Shown one piece after another: positions 11,081 through 21,943 of a stretch of DNA of 64,000 nt. Positions within the stretch are counted from its first letter, which is position 1, and every line of letters starts with the position of its first letter. The stretch comes from Ctenosaura bakeri (taxonomy: Eukaryota > Chordata > Lepidosauria > Squamata > Iguanidae), in assembly GCA_948474755.1 (NCBI GenBank), contig CAOLHI010002564.1, positions 62,001 through 126,000 on the forward strand. Reading direction: 5' to 3'. Under the pieces are notes generated by a model. The model saw nothing but the letters and a program-made list of their open reading frames with translations. It had not been told where the DNA came from and did no database searches. Made by a program: the position numbers and the translations under genes.

Positions 11081-12787
11081 GTGAGTTTCAATAATTTGAA
11101 TAGGATCTATTTCTGGCTCTGTTGTGGCTTGTGTGTTTTAGAAAAACAGCAGTTCAGCCTAATGCAGCTTTGTTTATGCATTTATTGAATTACAATTCTG
11201 CTATGATTTTTTTTTTAAATCAAGTGTTAGAATGTCCCTGCCTCCTATCTTGAAATACACACAAAGATATTTTACTTTATTGCAATGTGCAATAATTACT
11301 ATCTTAAAATTATTGTTATTCATCTTGTAATGTGCAACTCCAGACCTTATACCAGTAGCACATTGTGTCATAGATAGGGTTGCCAAGTCTCATTCTCTTG
11401 AGATTTTGGGGCCAAAACCTGAAACTAGTCAGTTCATCCTTGTAATGTCACAGAGGTGGAACAGGATTCAGAGACAGGCAGAACTGCTTCAGGGTCATAT
11501 GATTGTGGAAACAGACATGAGGACAAGCTTAATAAGTGTGCACAGAATTTGGATAAATCCCAGTTAACCAGTAATATGGCAACCCAGAACATGTTTGCTG
11601 GTTTGGGAGACAGCAAAATGCATCCCATGGCTATAGCACTTGCTGCTGCTGCTGCTACAGTTCATATTCTGTGTTGCCTTATATGCAGAATATGCAACAT
11701 ATGTAGACTTTTTCCAAGATCCACACATCTTCTGTGGTTTGTGGAAGGCTCACTGTTTTTCAGACTTCATTCTAATCCTGGCTATTTCCTGTTTTGTTCT
11801 GAATGAGATGATGGCCCAAGTGCATACACCTTACTGTATCATTCCCCCCTCCCCATACTTGGTTCTTTGGGGCATCAACACTACACAAGAGTAATTCCCA
11901 CAAAAAGGCCTTTGTGCTGGAGCAGAAAGCCTCAGCGTAGCTGGGAATCGATAATGATGGGTGCCCAGGCTTTAAAGCAGGTGTGGACAACTGTCAAGAG
12001 CTGGGGAACTGGGGAACATGTTGACCCCTTGAGACCTTGGAAAGCCACTCCCCATTTTTATCCTCATCTCTCAAAAATCTCATGTGTTATTTTTTTTGTT
12101 TAATCCCACAAATGACCAATAGGCTCCCATAGCCTCCGAGGGGTGTTAGTAGCCATTTTGTTGTATTTGGGGGAACTTTTTGTAGTCCCTTGTTCCAGGC
12201 CTGATTATCCCTTATTTGTACAAGCTAGGTCAAGCCTTAACATGCTTTATATCCAAACAGGTGTCCATTTTGGAACCAGAGTATATGGGAAACTACAAAA
12301 TGACCCACTGTATTGCCCTTTCATTTCCTATTCTGGCCCACAGTCTTTGAATAACACTAGTAACCCATATATTCATTGGCTTTCCATGACAATCCATTCA
12401 AGATGCCACTTGTAACACAGAGCCTTTCACTGCTTGGACCACTTTTTAATGAGCTGCCTTCTTTTATGCCATTAAGATCTGTGCAGTCAGTGAAGAATTA
12501 CTGGGTTCTTTAAACAACCAAGCCCATTTCATGTAAGCATGCAGAAATTCTATTGAAGAGAACAATTGGTAACAATGTATAACAATAAACAAGAGTGACT
12601 GTAATTGACAACAAGAAGCCTATCAAAACCAGTCTCCCTAGAAGTTAATTGCTTGTGTGGGTGGGCTCTTAAGGTGATTCATCTTGGGCAATGTCAAAGA
12701 AAGATGATAATAAACCGTACCTGCGATACTGTAACAGGAAAAGCAAAGAGGAAGAGAACTTGCAAAAATTTTACTGAAGGACTCTTG

Positions 12788-12932
12788 GGCCATTTCCACC
12801 CTATACTGTTATAGTGCTGCTATTCCACTTTCAACATCCTATGGAGTCCTGGGGTTTGTAGTTTAAGGAGGGGCCTTTGAGGATGTTGAAAGTGGAATAA
12901 TAGCATTATAACAGTCTAGTGTGGAAATAGCC
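12788..12932. mobile_element. Palindromic MITE, copy B (TTG target duplication)
   Basis: This is a 145-bp element, GGCCATTTCC... to ...GGAAATAGCC, flanked by TTG on both sides (12785-12787 and 12933-12935). Left and right halves are near-perfect reverse complements, with ATTCCACTTTCAACATCCTA on one arm and TTGAAAGTGGAATAATAGCA on the other. The flank 11081-12784 shows no gene and no repeat I can name, apart from a short CTG run at 11641. Confidence 0.88.
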
Positions 12933-12935
12933 TTG

Positions 12936-13450
12936 GATGAAAGGGTGTGAAGCATGCTTGTGAATAACAGAAGACAGCCAGTCCCATCACGGAGAACTCT
13001 GTGAGGGAAAGGAGGATTCTTTAAAAAAACCCAAGAGAGTTTGTTGGTGACAGTTGGAGAAGGACTTGTGAAGGAGTATGTGTACTGCATGTCTGGACTG
13101 ATTGAAGGAAAAGGCCTGTCATAACTCAGATTGAATATTATTACCCAGTTGGGACTGAGCACCAGAACTTGATAAAATAACCATTCTGTATGTTATGAAA
13201 ATAAAGCTGAACTATTGATTACTCTGTTAAACTTGACTCTGATTGGCTTCTTTAAGCCTGAACCAGAGTATCATACTGACAATTGCAGGAACCACTTGTA
13301 AAATAAATTGGTCCACACTAAGGTCACTTGTAAGTCCATGTCCCAAATCCAAAGAGGGATTTAAGCAGGGACTTTAGGGCAAGGTGAGAGTGCAGGTTTC
13401 CAAGGCTAGGAACGGTGGGGCAGCCTGGGATGGGGATCTGTCACAATACC
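12936..13450. other. Unassigned intronic stretch with AATAAA
   Basis: It contains GAAAATAAAGCTGAACTATTG around 13198-13220 and the LTR-like run ACTCTGATTGGCTTC. I looked for paired TG...CA ends or a TATA box and could not fix boundaries, so this is left as a possible decayed LTR rather than a call. Confidence 0.2.
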
Positions 13451-13479
13451 AAAACAGTATTATATATTATTAAAATGTT

Positions 13480-14070
13480 CATTTCTTTCTATTGCCTAGA
13501 TCTTCAAATTTTATATCTTAGTTTTTGTAGGGGGCCAGGGTCCAAATCCTCTTTGTGCATTTGTTCACAGATATAATTTTTCCAAAAATCTCCAGTACTG
13601 TAAACTTCTAAACACATGGCTGCTAAGAACAATGCAATTAAATCTTTTTGTAATGACTTTTAAATACCCCTTGAAACAATGATAATATTATAAGGTCTTC
13701 TCTTAGCTGTATACGTTGGTTTGTCATATTACTAATTATATCTATTATATGTTGTCAATAAGCCTGGACTTTTCACAAAATCACACCATAAATGAACCAG
13801 AAAGCTGAGCTTCCCACATCCTCTCCAACACATTGGAGATAATTGGTTGTTAACACTGTATAATTTACAAGGGATAAGTGCTAGTAGTGAACTAGAAAAT
13901 TTTGCTTAGCCATAGTGGCTGTAGAATGATATGGCAAATAAGACCACAGTTTGCTCCAATTTTGCTCTGGAATGGAAACATTTAGACCATTTTCCCATGT
14001 CAATTTAGTATCATTCAGAGTTCTGTCTAGGGCTTCTGTCATCCATTTATATCTGTTGGACACCTGGCCC
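13480..14070 (-). mobile_element. L1 ORF2 C-terminal fragment (copy a)
   Basis: On the minus strand it encodes RTLNDTKLTWENGLNVSIPE and NWSKLWSYLPYHSTATMAKQ, then a frameshifted Cys-knuckle region. This is the ORF2 segment just upstream of the CWxC...HMWW box of vertebrate L1. Its order relative to copy b shows it is a separate insertion, not part of the L1 split by the DIRS element. Confidence 0.8.
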
Positions 14071-14223
14071 TTTGTTATATTAATATAAATTTATTCCAAA
14101 CACCACTGTTAATGTATTGCCTGAACAATACTATCCCTTGTTTATAAAACATTAGCGTATTTACCCAGCATTGCCTGGGATTTTATTTTCCTCTTAAGAA
14201 CTCACCAAACTGTCTTCTCCAGT

Positions 14224-14491
14224 ATCTGTAACTTTTCCACATATTTCCCAATGCAATCTGTATTCAGAGTTATTTACATACACAGTTTGAGGTCCTGAGG
14301 GAGCACACTGTCTTCCTCCTTGCTGTTGGGCCTCATCTCAATAGCAAACAGCCTATTCCTGTACCTGTAACTTTTCCCCATATTCTCCAATACAATCTGT
14401 ATTCAGAGTTGTTAACATAACAGAGGTTTGGTTTCTGAGAGAAAACACTGCCCTTCTTCTTGCTGCTGGGCCTTGTCTTTGTAGCAATTGG
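14224..14491. repeat. Tandem duplication, two units of ~139 bp
   Basis: Two head-to-tail copies begin at 14225 (TCTGTAACTTTTCCACATAT) and 14364 (CCTGTAACTTTTCCCCATAT). Both contain AATCTGTATTCAGAGTT and a TTGCTG(T/C)TGGGCCT block. Divergence is modest. The partner repeat AGCCAATC-ATGAGGTCTTC at 14579-14632 may be related. Confidence 0.7.
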
Positions 14492-14497
14492 CCTGAG

Positions 14498-14578
14498 ACC
14501 CAAGAGCTCTCTGGCTGAGTATTCTAAAGGCCCCTCCCTGAACTGCCAACCCCAGAATTCCATAGAATCTTCAGAGCC
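14498..14578. mobile_element. Palindromic MITE, partial arm (copy K)
   Basis: It holds AGAGCTCTCTGGCTGAGTAT, GGCCCCTCCCTGAACTGCCA and CCCCAGAATTCCATAGAAT, the middle and one arm of the palindromic MITE family. Outer ends are missing. Confidence 0.6.
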
Positions 14579-14815
14579 AGCCAATCATATGAGGTCTTCT
14601 CACCTCACACAGCCAATCGGATGAGGTCTTCACCTGCCTGATGCAGACAAACAGACAAACTCACTCACAAACTTTGACTTTTATACAGTAGATATGTTCC
14701 AGTGTTTTTGTCCAGTGTTTATCACTCTTTAATGCTGCAAGATGCACAATTACCCGGAAATAAGATATGTGGAACTCAATAGGAATTTCTTCTGAATAGA
14801 CCTGCACGGTTTTAT

Positions 14816-14868
14816 TTCTCTCTCTCTCTCTGTCTCCCTCTCTCTCTCCCCCATTCTCTCTCTCTATA
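14816..14868. repeat. (CT)n-rich microsatellite
   Basis: An interrupted CT/CTCC run is followed by TATATATA. It abuts the 3' end of L1 copy b and may have grown from its tail. Confidence 0.85.
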
Positions 14869-15863
14869 TATATTAAAATATTTTTATTAAAGGTATGTTA
14901 GACTAATATAAAACAACATATAAGGAAACATATACACCCAAACAACTGAATATCTGCTAGCTAAACAACCATCAACTAACTAAACTAACACAGTATACAA
15001 CAGCTCAGATAGGGATAATAAGGTTACATGCTTGACTTCCACCTGCTTAGAGAATGGCTACTAATATGAGCTTGCTATAATTCTTCAAAGTTCCATCAAA
15101 ATATCCATACCTAAATGATCATATTACCTATTTAGTCTTATATAAGATTTTAAAACTACATTTATACTTATAAAATGATTACTCTACTACTTAGGATAAA
15201 TGTAGAACTCTAATAGAATCAAAATAATGTCCTGCTACAATAATTCTAGATGTATTAATCAAAACCTGTAGTTGTACATTTCCCCGTAACTGCTCTTTAA
15301 AAATCATGATCTTCTCCCATTGATTCATTAATTTCTTCAAAGAACCATCTGTAATCAAGGTAATCAGTTTGTCCATCTATTCCATGTCCAGCAACTTCAT
15401 TATCTAGTTGTCTTGAGATGGTATCATGGGATCTTTCCATTTCCATGCATATAATCTTCTTGCCACCATTATCATGTATTGTATAATTCTTATCAAGTTC
15501 TGTTTATCTGATCATCCACCAGTCCCAATAGAGCCTGTTGTGGTTTTAGTTGAATTTTAGTCTTGAAACTGTTTTCCATCAAATGTTTTCCATTCAAAAA
15601 TTCTTTGCTTTACTACAAGTCCACCACATATGGAAAAAAATCCCTTCTGACTGACTACATTTCCAACACTTGGCTGGTGAACCTTTATGCATTTTAAACA
15701 GTTTTTCTGGGGTTAGATACTACCTATATATAACCTTATAAAAATTTATTTCAGGTCATAACTTAAAGTAAATTTCAAATCTTTTGTCCACATCCTTTCC
15801 CATTGATCCATCTAAATCAGATGTCCCGTATTTTGCACCCATTTAATCATACATTCTGTTACT
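14869..15863 (-). mobile_element. L1 ORF2 3' half and 3' UTR (copy b, distal to DIRS)
   Basis: Read on the minus strand from the DIRS junction it encodes TECMIKWVQNTGHL, WTKDLKFTLSYDLK, then KMHKGSPAKCWKCSQ and FFHMWWTCSKAKNF, i.e. the end of L1 ORF2 with its Cys-His knuckle. A 3' UTR with an AATAAA (minus strand, near 14890) ends at the CT-rich tail. The upstream part of the same ORF2 resumes at 22133, so the DIRS element splits this L1. Frameshifts are present. Confidence 0.88.
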
Positions 15864-16025
15864 TGTTCTTCTTCTTCGTGCTCTCTGTGCCTCACACAAT
15901 GAGAATCTTTGCACATGCACAATAGCTTTTTGGAAAGTTCCATTGCTGAGCAGCTTGGCAGGAACCCCTCCCCTATCCGGTACTGAGCATGCTCAGTCCT
16001 GCCAAGCTAACGGTCTCTCCTCAGT
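15864..16025 (+). repeat. DIRS left inverted terminal repeat
   Basis: From TGTTCTTCTTC to CGGTCTCTCCTCAGT it is the reverse complement of the right repeat, sharing GTACTGAGCATGCTCAGTCC and GGAACCCCTCCCC. It lacks about 37 bases (including a GGTTCTTTGAGTGGTCAT block) that the right repeat has close to its outer end. It likely carries the element promoter. Confidence 0.92.
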
Positions 16026-16165
16026 TTCTTTTCATCTGCCGACTGGTTAGCAGCTCAGAAGGCTTCTTTGCTGAGCAGTTCTCTAAATTCTTGGCTTTTT
16101 CTTCATCTCTTTGTTCGTTTTTTCGTCTTTTACAGCAAAAACTGTAAGAACTTTCCCCCCTTCTT

Positions 16166-18843
16166 ATGTCGTTTTTGTTTAAGTTGTGTGCGTCTTGTGG
16201 CTGCAAGGTTTCTCTTTTGGACACCCACACTGAGTGTTTGTTCTGCATTGGGGAGAGTTGTAACATTCAGGCCTGCTCTATTTGTAAGGATTTCACCTCC
16301 CAGACTCTGAAGAATAGAGCTTCTCAGTTGAAATCCTACTGTTGGGAGCAAGCCCTTTGTATTAAAGAGCAGGTGTCTTTGAATACTGCTCTTTCCACCA
16401 TTTCAGTATCGACACCCTCCACAATGTCCTCTACTTGGGTTCCAAAGTTATCGGTAATGTCCGGTCTTCGGTATCGACAGCCTAGGTACCGGTACCAACC
16501 ACAGTCTCGTCGACCTTGCCGCCAATTTCTTCTCTACCAAAGATTCCGAAGCTCTCCAGGATGCCTAGTGTTCCATCTGCCACTGGAGATGCCACTTTGA
16601 CCTCATAACAAGCTCACAAGGTCCCTTGGCTGAGCTTAAATGGGCCTTGTCACACCATCTTTCTGTTTCCTCCAATAAGGAGAAGAAGAAGAGGAAGGAG
16701 AAGCACTGTTCTCCTTCTCCTGCTACCCGTCCGTCGGCTAATCAACCTTCCTCTTTCAGTCCCTTACCAACTCCCCCCCAACGCAGCCTGCAATGTCCAC
16801 TGTTGAGGAGGAGGATGCTCCTACCCTTTCACCAGTGCAGGATGCCGGCCAGCTCCCGGTGCTGTCAGTCCCAGCTACTGTGGCTCTCGCTTCCAACTTG
16901 GACCGTCGTTCCTCGCCACTGGCCTCCTTGCCTGTGACGTCAGTCCAGTCCGGAGATGGCTGCCTGCGAACTCCACTGGCCTCGGCTCTCTCTCCTGGCT
17001 GTCCCAAGTTTGATCATCTGCCTGTTTCTAATGCTCCTTGGGTTACTTCCTAAGACTGGCCTTGACTCAGCGTGGCCCACTCTCTGGGATGCAATAAAAG
17101 GGGTAGATCCCCATGTCGTTGGGACTACCGCTATTGCACTGCTTATGAGCCTTCCTTGGTGAGAGTTGATTCTCCTTTCTCCTCGGCCTCCTACTCACCA
17201 GGTACGGCCACTAGCACCTCTGGAGAGAACAGCCTGGCTCCTGCCACTCATATTCGCTGGCTTACCGTGATCCCGATGTTCGTTGTTGATCCCCCTACCG
17301 CCTTCAGTGTTCATGTTCTCTGTCACAATCTCCTTCAGGACCTTGTTACCAAAGCTGCCCTTGGTATCGCCACTCCAAATCCTGTTCTCGGTTCTGATTG
17401 GCCTACTACTGCCGTTCACCATCTTGGTCTTGCCACTGGTTCTGAGACCCATCACCTCGTTGTTGGGCCATTTTGCCTCCTCGGGTGACAGCAACGGTGT
17501 CATGGCCTCTGCTGGATACTCATCCTGCATCTACTCTGCCAGGATCTCTGTTGGCTTCATTGTCAACACAGTTCTGTCGTTGCAACAATCCCGACTGTAC
17601 TACCCATTTCATCGGCATCGACCTCGGTACCGATTTGTACCCCGACCTCGATACCGGTGCAAATCCTAGTCTCGCTACCAGCCCCAATTGTTCTGCCAGC
17701 TTCTGCTCCTGCTCTACCTGCGGTTCTTCCCATGACGGGACCTGCCAGACATCATTGTTCTCAATCCCCTCGCTCATCATCTCCTTCTGGCTCTTATGAT
17801 TCTGATGGTGATTCAACAGATTCTACACCGCAATCTCATACCTCCCCACCATTAGCGTTTGGGGACCCGTCTCCTGATTCCGCTTCTGAGGACATTAAGC
17901 AGTTCTCGGACATGTTGGTCCGGATAGCCACTGGGCCTCGATATTTCTGGACCTGCTCCTACTGTACAGGATCTGGTTTTCCACTATATCGTTACTCAAC
18001 CCCCATTGGCAGCTCCGATTGTGTTTCTGCCCGTCCTGCAGGAGGTCTTGAAGCATCCTTGGGCCCAGCCAGCATCGCTTCAACTGATCCCTCACCATCT
18101 GGAGCATCTTTACCGAACCCAGAAGAAGTATGTTGTTCAATCATCCGACCCCAAATTCGGTTGTTGTTGAGTCATCCCAAACAAAAGGGGGCAAAAGGGC
18201 CCACATGACCCCACCAGATCGAGAGGGCCGCTGTTTGGATGTCTTTGCCTGTCGCTTCTACTTTGCTTCCTTGTTGATCGCCAGGATCTCTAACACTCAA
18301 GCTTGCCTGGTGGCCTATCAATGCAACATCTGGGATAGGTTTTTTCCCCTCCTCTCCCACCTGCTGGACAATCACAGAGCCACTGCTGTTCAATATTTTA
18401 ATGAGTCTGTGGCCCTTTCGAATCAACAGATTTTGTCGTCTTGACATGCTGTTGAGGGTGCGGCATGTGTGATGGTCAGTGCGATCGCCCTCCATCGCTT
18501 TGCCTGGGTCCGGTCCGCCGGTTTAACCAAGGATAGCAGAAAACGCATCGAGGACCTGCCCTTTCATGGCCAAGGGCTGTTCCATGCCACTACAGATGAG
18601 GCAATGGACCAACTTGTGAAAACTTGTCTGACAGCTAAGAAGATGGGCCTTCACCCATCGGCCCAGCCTAGAAGGCCACCTTCATCATGTTCCTCCTGGA
18701 GGCGCCCTTCCTACTCTTACAGGTCGCATTCTCCTCGCCGCTTGTCTCTACAATCCTCCTTACCAGCCTCTTCCCACCGCACCTTTAGACATTGCCAACC
18801 ATCTTCTAAGAAATCCTCCTCGACTGCTAAGTCACATTTTTGA
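16166..18843 (+). pseudogene. DIRS gag-like ORF, broken
   Basis: It starts at ATG 16166 with a Cys-rich N-terminus: LCASCGCK, then HTECLFCIGE and CSICKDFTSQ followed by a basic KNRASQLK stretch. This spacing of paired cysteines is typical of vertebrate DIRS gag. The first frame stops at 16600; the middle is Ser/Pro/Thr-rich and spread over several frames. Conserved C-terminal blocks follow: CRFYFASLLIARISNTQACL (about 18247) and AIALHRFAWVRSAGLTKDSR to DLPFHGQGLFHATTDEAMDQ (about 18481-18610), then a basic Arg/Ser tail ending at 18843. At least two shifts separate these blocks. Confidence 0.8.
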
Positions 18844-18899
18844 CTCCACTTGCAGGTTGCCACCTCTGCCCCTCTTCCATCTGCCCAACCGCCTCTCCA

Positions 18900-20753
18900 G
18901 AACCACAGGGCTAGCCCGCCACCTTGACACCTGGTGCAACATCACTTCGGACTCATGGGTTTTGACCATAGTTCATCTTGGTTATGCCATCGAGTTTCAA
19001 AGTACTCCTCATCTCAGTGTCTTCTACTCCACTCCTGGCTAGTCCAGCCCTCCTCGAAGAGGTAGAGACCCTCCTTCTCAAAGAGGCCATAGAGTGACTT
19101 CTGCCCTTAGCCAAATCCACAGACCTCTTCTCCCAGTACTTCACAGTACCCAAATCGGATGGCATGCTCCGACCCATCCTAGACCTCAGGGGGGTGAACC
19201 CCTTAATTTGTCCCCGAAAGTTTAAGATGGTCACCCTGTCCTCAGTCCTACCTTTTCTGAGGTGCTGGGACTGGTTTGCATCCATCGACCTACAAGGCAC
19301 CTACTTCCACATTTCTATTCACCCCCAGCTCAGGAGGTACCTCCGATTTGTGGTCGACGGCATCTGCTACCAATACAAGGTTCTCCTCTTCAGCCTGTCC
19401 ACCCCCCCCGGGTCTTCACCAAGTGCCTAGCCCCTGTGGTGTCTTACTTCCACATGAAGAACATTCTGATGTACCCCTATTTGGACGACTGGGCTGCTGG
19501 TGATGTCCTGCAAACAGAAGCTGTACGAGGACATTCATGTTGCCCTCTCCCTCCTTTCCAATCTTGGACTCAAGGTGAACCCCAAGAAATCCCACCCGGA
19601 GCCCTCACGTGTCTTGGACTTCATTGGGGCTACCTTAGATGCCACTTGTGCCAGGGCTTTCTTACCTCTGAGGCGTGCACAGACTCTACGACAGACCGCA
19701 GCTGCTGTCCTGCACAATCCATGCATTTCTGCCTGCAGCATTCAACAGCTTCTAGTCTACATGGCTGCCACAATGGCGGTCACCTATTTGTCCTGCCTTT
19801 GGGCTCATCCTCCGCAGCACTGGTTTCTCCAGTGCTTTGATCCTCTCCTCGACGATCAATGCCATGTTCTTTGGGTGCCTTATCAGGTGCAGGACTCCCT
19901 TCGTTGGTGGCTGTCCCCAGGCCACCTCTTGTCGAGGATGCCATTTCTAGAGCCCTGTCCGACACTCACTATCACGACCGACACATCCTTCCTCAGCTGG
20001 GGAGCTCACTGTCATGGTTGCGCAGTCCAGGGCCATTGAGCCAGCCTGGAGTTGCATCTCCATATCAACGTGTTGGAGCTCTTGGCAGTCTTCAAAGTGC
20101 TTCAGGCTTTTCAGAACCTCATGGTTGAATGGACTGTCCAGATCCTATTAGACAATATGACAGCTGTCTGTTACGTGAACTGGCAGAGAGGCATTCTCTC
20201 TTCCACTCTGCTCCATCTGGCTCTACGCATCTGGGACTTGTGCATTCAACTATGAATACACCCCATCGCAGTTCACCTCGTGGGGTGGGACAATGTGACA
20301 GCAGACACGCTGAGCACAGTGTGTCATCACGAACGGTCTCTATCCGACACCGCCTTTTGGCGGATAGTGTCCTGGTGGGGCACTCCAACCGTTGATTTCT
20401 TTGCGACCAACAAGAACCAGAAGTGTCCCCGTTATTGCTCGAGAACCGGCCTGGGTCCCAGCTTTCTTGGTGATGCGTTCCAGTTTCCTTGGAACAGAGA
20501 GTTTCTTTACATCTTCCCACTGTTTCCTCTCCTGGGTCTCTTGGTGGCAAAGATCACAACAGACAAGGAAGACGCCATCCTCGTCGCCCCCTTTTGGCCA
20601 AGGCAACATTGGTTCAGCCCCCTCCTTGCCATGGCATGGGGCCGCACCATGAAACTCCAGAACGTACCGGATCTCCTCTCCCATTTGGGCGGTCGTGTAC
20701 TGCATCCGGATCTCCCTCTCCTCTGTCTGCGTGCTTGGAGGATAATGTTCTAG
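18900..20753 (+). pseudogene. DIRS reverse transcriptase - RNase H, broken
   Basis: RT blocks run LRPILDLRGVNPLICPRKFK, FASIDLQGTYFHISIHP, YQYKVLLFSLST, VFTKCLAPV, then the catalytic YLDDW at about 19478-19492. RNase H follows with TITTDTSFLSWGAHCHG, INVLELLAVFKVLQAF, ILLDNMTAVCYVNWQRG and NVTADTLS, then the DIRS-specific VDFFATNKNQKCPRY and ILVAPFWPRQHWF. Lesions are a TGA at 19095, a one-base loss in the C-run 19402-19409, an extra G next to 19493 directly after YLDDW, and TGA at 20037 and 20253. The set looks like random decay. It cannot make a single active polypeptide as it stands. Confidence 0.9.
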
Positions 20754-20797
20754 ACTCCCCCGCTATCCAAGCCATTTTTACAGCTGCAAGGAAGTAA

Positions 20798-21766
20798 TCT
20801 ACTCGTAGATCCTACGAGTACAAATGGAAGAAGTTTGTGGCTTTTGCCGTCTCCCGTGATGAGGCCGCTTCTCCGACCTCCCTGTCAACAGTGCTTCACT
20901 TTCTCTTGGCATTACGAGATCATGGCCTTGCCTTTTCCTCTCTGAAAGTTTATTTCTCTGCAGTCGTGGCCTATCAGCCACAGGGTTCTCTCTCTTCTGC
21001 CCTGTTCCGGAATGCTACAGTCAAGCAACTCCTCAAGGGCCTGCAACACCTCTACCCTCCTGTCACTCCACTGCTTCCTCCATGGTCTCTCTGGCTGGTC
21101 CTTTCTCAGCTCATGCACGATCCCTTTGAACCGATGACTACATCTGATGACCACCTCCTAACTATGAAAACGGTGTTCTTGGTCGTTGTCACTTCAGCCA
21201 GATGGGCAGGAGAACTGACTGCGTTGCATTTTGATGAGCTATTCCTGGTGTTCCATCGGGACAAAGTGGTCCTGCATCCCAACCTGTCTTTTCTTCCCAA
21301 GGTAGTCTCCAATTTCCATATGAATCAAGACTTGATTCTACCTACTTTCTATCCATACCCTGCATCATCCCTCGAGCGCTCTCTTCACTCACTCAATGTG
21401 TGCCATGCCCTTGTTTTTTACCTTCAGCGGACCTCCACCTTCTGTCAGACTCCTCACCTTTTTGTGTGCTACAGTGGGCATCGGAAAGGTCATAAGGTCT
21501 CCACTCAACGGTTTTCCAAATGGGTTGCTCAGACAATTCACCTTGCCTATGAACTTGCCAGGCAACCTCCCCCAGCTTTGCTTCAGGCCCATTCTACCAG
21601 GGTGATGGCTTCTTCAGCAACCCTTCTGAGAGGAGTTGACCTACAGGAGCTTTGTTGTGTGGCTACATGGTCACGGTCTTCGACCTTCGTCCGTCACTAT
21701 CGCCTTGACTGTAGGGCCTGGTGTGACGCTTGCTTTGGTCATGCGGTGCTGTCTTCTATCCTCTAG
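20798..21766 (+). CDS. DIRS tyrosine recombinase, uninterrupted frame
   Basis: After a TAA at 20795 the frame is open for 322 codons to TAG (21764-21766). It opens STRRSYEYKWKKFVAFAV, matching the N-terminal SAM-like DNA-binding part of DIRS recombinases; no ATG is near, so initiation is unclear (GTG at 20837 is the first in-frame alternative). Catalytic residues can be placed: first Arg in TSARWAGELTAL, the His-x-x-Arg box as AHSTRVMASS, and the nucleophile Tyr in FVRHYRLD. The order R...HxxR...Y and length fit the family. The enzyme would integrate the circular element. Being open while gag and RT are broken is probably chance or younger age of the fixed lesions. Confidence 0.88.
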   Translation, partial: STRRSYEYKWKKFVAFAVSRDEAASPTSLSTVLHFLLALRDHGLAFSSLKVYFSAVVAYQPQGSLSSALFRNATVKQLLKGLQHLYPPVTPLLPPWSLWLVLSQLMHDPFEPMTTSDDHLLTMKTVFLVVVTSARWAGELTALHFDELFLVFHRDKVVLHPNLSFLPKVVSNFHMNQDLILPTFYPYPASSLERSLHSLNVCHALVFYLQRTSTFCQTPHLFVCYSGHRKGHKVSTQRFSKWVAQTIHLAYELARQPPPALLQAHSTRVMASSATLLRGVDLQELCCVATWSRSSTFVRHYRLDCRAWCDACFGHAVLSSIL

Positions 21767-21806
21767 GACCTGACCCCACCATCCAGTGGTAAGCTACTCA
21801 GTCTCC

Positions 21807-21895
21807 CATTGTGTGAGGCACAGAGACCACGAAGAAGAACAGGTTGCTTACGTGTAAGTGTGGTTCTTCGAGTGGTCATCTGTGCCCTCACACAC
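21807..21895 (+). repeat. DIRS internal complementary region
   Basis: Two overlapping parts meet at GAAGAAGAACAG. Part one (21807-21842, CATTGTGTGAGGCACAGAG...) is the reverse complement of the outermost left terminus at 15864-15901. Part two (21831-21895, GTGGTTCTTCGAGTGGTCAT...) is the reverse complement of neither strand of the left repeat but matches the reverse complement of the right terminus (22068-22132). It is thus a copy of the joined ends, the template proposed for circle formation in DIRS-1. Confidence 0.9.
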
Positions 21896-21943
21896 CCCCG
21901 CCCAACCTCCCCTCTTTCAGGTCTTGCTTCGGTGGACTTCAAA

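Noticed and set aside
13480..14070. Part of the same L1 that the DIRS element interrupts
   Set aside because: It encodes an ORF2 segment that should precede, not follow, the 15.7-kb segment on the minus strand, so it is a separate copy.
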